Assembly (NCBI RefSeq): GCF_030363035.1
Contig: NZ_JAUCMN010000003.1
Location: 310,001 to 374,000 of the forward strand
Length of the DNA stretch: 64,000 nt
Reading direction: 5' to 3'
DNA from: Curtobacterium caseinilyticum
GTDB taxonomy: Bacteria; Actinomycetota; Actinomycetes; Actinomycetales; Microbacteriaceae
Shown: one piece after another, positions 61,183-64,000 of the stretch
Layout: each line of letters opens with the position of its first letter
Numbering within the stretch: position 1 is the stretch's first letter
Notes under the pieces: model-generated
What the model saw: the letters and a program-made list of their open reading frames with translations, nothing else
The model's database searches: none
Told to the model about the DNA's origin: nothing
Translations under genes and position numbers: made by a program

Positions 61183-61626
61183 CTACTGCCGCTGGTCGCC
61201 GTCCGGACGCGGCGTCGCGTCGGGCGCGTGGTCCTCGACCTCGCCGTCGACGGTCTCCTCCGCCGGCTCGACCTCGACGCGCTCCGCCGTCAGGCGGGCG
61301 GCGCGCCGGGCGAGGACCCGGTCGAGCACGACGGCGGCGATCGCGCCGACGAGCGCACCGAGGGTGACGCCCCAGAGCGAGAAGTAGCCGACCAGCGTTC
61401 CGAAGCTGGCGTCCTGCTCGTCGCCCCGGTCGATGTCCATCGTGAGCGTCACGACGACGAGCGTCGCGAGGAACCCGAGCACCGCACCACCGACGATGAA
61501 CACGCCGAACTTCGGCGCGCGTCGGATGGTGACCTCGTCCGACGAGCTGACGGCGCTCGGGGCCGGTGTCGCTGCCGACGGCGCGGGCGCAGCCGGGCGG
61601 TCGTCGGGTCGATCGGTGTCGCTCAC
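61183..61626 (-). CDS. Two-helix membrane protein (147 aa)
   Basis: 147 residues: a Pro/Ala/Ser-rich cytoplasmic start (about 1-40), two membrane helices (KFGVFIVGGAVLGFLATLVVVTL and FSLWGVTLGALVGAIAAVVL) and an acidic C-terminal tail. Function unknown; I recognise no domain. GTG start with GGAGGG immediately upstream; GACAAT ends 6 nt before the GTG and could be its -10. The frame upstream of this start is a shadow of the next gene. Confidence 0.75.
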   Translation of the reverse strand: MSDTDRPDDRPAAPAPSAATPAPSAVSSSDEVTIRRAPKFGVFIVGGAVLGFLATLVVVTLTMDIDRGDEQDASFGTLVGYFSLWGVTLGALVGAIAAVVLDRVLARRAARLTAERVEVEPAEETVDGEVEDHAPDATPRPDGDQRQ

Positions 61627-61827
61627 CCCTCCATTGTCCCCCACTGTGGGACGTGCTCCGGCCTGTTGCTCGACACACGTCCCGGGGCAAGATGTCACCA
61701 CCGGTCGGTATCCGCAGAGCGCAGTGCGTCGGGTGCCCAGCGACCGGTCGAGGACGATGTCCAGGCCCGGGAACGGGATCCGTCGGCCCGGGGAGCAGGC
61801 AGACGACCACGAGCGGGAGGTGTCGGG

Positions 61828-64000
61828 GTGCAGGAGCAGTCCATCCGTGGCCGTCGTCGACCCCGCACGCCGGGGCGCGTGCCGTGGCCGATCGTGCAGC
61901 GTCGCGAGGAGGACCGCGCGGTCTCCGTCGTCGCCGAGCACCACTGGAGCGTCGCCATCGTCGGCGCCCCCGGTCTCGGCAAGACCTCGACGGCTGCCCG
62001 AGTGACGGACCGCGTGGCCCGGCGGGACGCGACCGGTCGCACCGTCGTCGTGCCGATCACCGCGGTCGCCGCGGGCCGGTCGATGCCCTTCGGCGCCGTT
62101 GCGGACCGTTTCGGCGAGCTCCCGGCTGCCCTCGCGGACCTGGTGGACGACGCCTCGGCCGCGCAGCGCCTGCGTGAGGCCGACGACCTGGCGGACCGTG
62201 ACGTCGTGCTGCGCGTCGACGACGCCGACCACCTCGACGCCATCTCCGCGCGGTACGTCGCCTGGCTCGTGCGCGACCAGGGCGCCCGGCTCGTCCTGAC
62301 CTGCCGCGACTTCACGGCACTGTCCGACCCGCTCCGCGCGCTGTGGCAGGACGACCTGCTGGAGCGGATCGACCTGGCGCCGCTCGACGTCCACGAGACC
62401 GGCGAGGTCGTCGCCCAGGCACTCGGCGCGCAGCTCGAGACCGCGTCCACCGAGCGGGTGCACCGGGCGACGGCCGGCAACCCGCTCTACCTGCGCGAGG
62501 TGGTCCGCGCCGCGCTGACGTCGGGGGCGCTCGAGCAGACCGCGTCCGGCTGGTACTGGCGCGGGCGGATCACGGCGTCGAACAGCCTGGCGGACATGTA
62601 CCGCACCGAGCTCGGCTCGCTGCCGGAGGACCTGCGCGACGTCGTCGACATCGTCGCGCTCGCCGACCCGATCCCCCTCACGCGTCTGCTCGGCATGGTG
62701 TCCGGCGGCGACGTCGACCGGGTCGTGGCGCTCGGCCTGGTCGCGATCGACTCCGCGGAGGACGGCACGGCCGTCGTCCGCCCGTCGCACCCGCTCGTGG
62801 GCGAGGTCGTCCGCGGGCTCGTCCCGGTCGCGCGGCGGACGACCCTGTTCGCTCGGGCGAACGCCTTCCGTGCCGCCCGGCCCGAGAACGCCCCGCCCGC
62901 GGCACGGCTCCGAGCCGCGCTCTGGTCGCTCGAGTGCGGCGTGCTGCCCCCGGTCGCCCAGCTCCTCGATGCCACCGAGGTCGCCGTCCGGCTGCAGGAG
63001 CACGAGAGCGGGATCGCGTTGGCGTCCGCCGCGCTCCGGACCGCACTGACCGCGACCGAGCGGGTGACGGCGTACTGCCTCCGCTCGATCGCACACTCCT
63101 ACAGCACCGGGCGCGAGGCCGGCCGTGCCGACGCCGAGGCCGCCTGGCACACCGCGCGCACCCGCGCCGCCGAGGTCACCGAGGCCGTGGTGGTCGAGGC
63201 CTGCGAGACCCTGGCGAACATCCGGCAGTTCCACGACGACGACGTTGACGCAGCGGTCGCGCTCACCGAGGACGCGATGCCCCTGGTGGGTGCGGAGACC
63301 GCCGAGCGCCTGCGCCTGCTCCGGATCGCGCACCTGGGCTGGGGTGGCCGGTTCGACGAGGTCCGCGTCGAGATCGAGCGCTCGCGGATCCTGCAGCAGC
63401 CCACCGTCCCGGTGCCGCTCCTCTGCATCGCGCCCTGCGTGACGATGGCGCTCGCGACCGCCGGCAGGCTCGAGGAGGCCGCAGCCTTCGCCCGTCGCGC
63501 GATCGCCACGGCCGTCGAGCACGTCGAGGCCGCGCCGTGGGCCGTCGGCGAGAACGTCTCGGTCCTGCACCAGGTGCAGGTGTGGCGCGGGGACATGACC
63601 GACCTGGTCACCGAGATCCCGGTCCGTCGAGGCAGCCCGTTCCTGAAGTACGACTTCACGCTCGAGCTCATCGGCCTGGGCAACCACGCCATCGGGCAGC
63701 GCCGGTGGGACGACGCCGTCGCAGCGTTCTCCGCCGCGTGCGAGCGGTACGACGTGGCCGACCACGGCGGGTTCGCCGCCTACCCGTGGGCGCGGCTCGC
63801 GATGGCGTACGCGTACTCGGGCGACGCCGAACGGGCCGCCGTGGCGCTCGAGCGTGCGCGGTCCACGCCGGGCCGGGCGATGCGGATCACCGGGGAGCAG
63901 GTCGCGGTGTCGACCGCCTGGGCGGAGATGGTGCTCGGCAACCCGGCCGGGGTCCGGCACGCGGACGAGATCATCGAGCGGGCGACGGCGAGCGGCGCTT
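61828..64000 (+). CDS. STAND-type ATPase regulator, probably LuxR/LAL family (C terminus outside window)
   Basis: 724 residues are visible from a GTG with GGGAGG 7 nt upstream. Walker A is GAPGLGKTS (46-54) and Walker B VVLRVDDADHLD (about 124-135), followed by AAA-like RLVLTCRDF, ATAGNPLYLREVVRAAL (the sensor-like GNP.Y) and, from about residue 360, helical TPR-like repeats. This is the layout of large ATP-binding LuxR-type (LAL/MalT-like) regulators; the DNA-binding domain should lie beyond the window. No adjacent target gene is evident. Confidence 0.8.
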   Translation, partial: MQEQSIRGRRRPRTPGRVPWPIVQRREEDRAVSVVAEHHWSVAIVGAPGLGKTSTAARVTDRVARRDATGRTVVVPITAVAAGRSMPFGAVADRFGELPAALADLVDDASAAQRLREADDLADRDVVLRVDDADHLDAISARYVAWLVRDQGARLVLTCRDFTALSDPLRALWQDDLLERIDLAPLDVHETGEVVAQALGAQLETASTERVHRATAGNPLYLREVVRAALTSGALEQTASGWYWRGRITASNSLADMYRTELGSLPEDLRDVVDIVALADPIPLTRLLGMVSGGDVDRVVALGLVAIDSAEDGTAVVRPSHPLVGEVVRGLVPVARRTTLFARANAFRAARPENAPPAARLRAALWSLECGVLPPVAQLLDATEVAVRLQEHESGIALASAALRTALTATERVTAYCLRSIAHSYSTGREAGRADAEAAWHTARTRAAEVTEAVVVEACETLANIRQFHDDDVDAAVALTEDAMPLVGAETAERLRLLRIAHLGWGGRFDEVRVEIERSRILQQPTVPVPLLCIAPCVTMALATAGRLEEAAAFARRAIATAVEHVEAAPWAVGENVSVLHQVQVWRGDMTDLVTEIPVRRGSPFLKYDFTLELIGLGNHAIGQRRWDDAVAAFSAACERYDVADHGGFAAYPWARLAMAYAYSGDAERAAVALERARSTPGRAMRITGEQVAVSTAWAEMVLGNPAGVRHADEIIERATASGA

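Noticed and set aside
61627-63960. Long minus-strand frame opposite the STAND regulator
   Set aside because: High-G+C shadow; the plus strand has Walker A and B motifs and TPR-like repeats in a proper frame.

Overview
The window is chromosomal DNA from a high-G+C Gram-positive actinobacterium, most likely a Microbacteriaceae member close to Curtobacterium. This rests on G+C- and Cys-biased codon use, frequent GTG starts, actinobacterial families (DUF3072, DUF3073, DUF6191, class E sortase, PadR/DUF4097) and protein style; no rRNA marker is present to prove it. I see no tRNA, rRNA, phage, insertion sequence or CRISPR. The layout is that of a core genome with compact operons separated by repeat-rich, hairpin-rich gaps.

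Layout: 1-1074, start of an ABC-F ATPase and a small membrane protein. 1190-3916, a translationally coupled molybdenum cofactor operon (moeA-moaC-mog-moaE). 4032-8627, on the other strand, mtnP, a sugar-nucleotide-type epimerase, a GT2 glycosyltransferase, a DUF2064 protein and a methyltransferase. 9279-13594, phosphoglucomutase and a very long DHA2 drug exporter. 13764-19150, a solitary DNA methylase, lipoate ligase, a lysophospholipase-like hydrolase and a Pit phosphate transporter with a small partner. 19425-24005, two MarR regulators (one with a divergent SDR and an MFS exporter) and an orphan alpha-E protein. 24026-31839, NAD-binding dehydrogenase, M23 peptidase with a small partner, acyltransferase, RecQ, CPBP protease, EamA transporter and a GNAT. 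31949-37115, class E sortase pair and SbcCD nuclease. 37185-39766, a TasA/camelysin-like secreted protein with its own SipW-type signal peptidase and a divergent MarR. 39821-45657, DinB, an unusual DEAD-box helicase, PPK2 and a lipoprotein esterase. 45846-56435, an AcrB-like RND pump, a MocR/YczE pair, DUF4097-PadR and a KimA-like permease. 56525-64000, DUF3072, DoxX, DUF3073, purM, purF, a membrane protein and the start of a STAND-type regulator.

Three features cut across the window. First, about a third of the genes have a TANNNT -10 hexamer 6-8 nt before the start codon, so they are probably transcribed without leaders. Second, the gaps hold several dispersed families: a 62-bp palindromic element (2 copies), a 'GGTACGCCCG' element (2 copies) and 'GGACGGGAGGC' hairpins between convergent genes, two of which are perfect palindromes of 52 and 46 bp with a compensatory base change. 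Third, several regulators sit beside clear inverted-repeat operators (PadR, three MarR, MocR).

The observations I rate highest are: purF reads like the E. coli type without iron-sulfur cluster cysteines and is flipped relative to purM; a SipW-type signal peptidase is fused to a second, signal-peptide-like segment plus a secreted fibronectin-III-like domain, next to a TasA-like substrate; and the genome-wide-looking leaderless promoter pattern.
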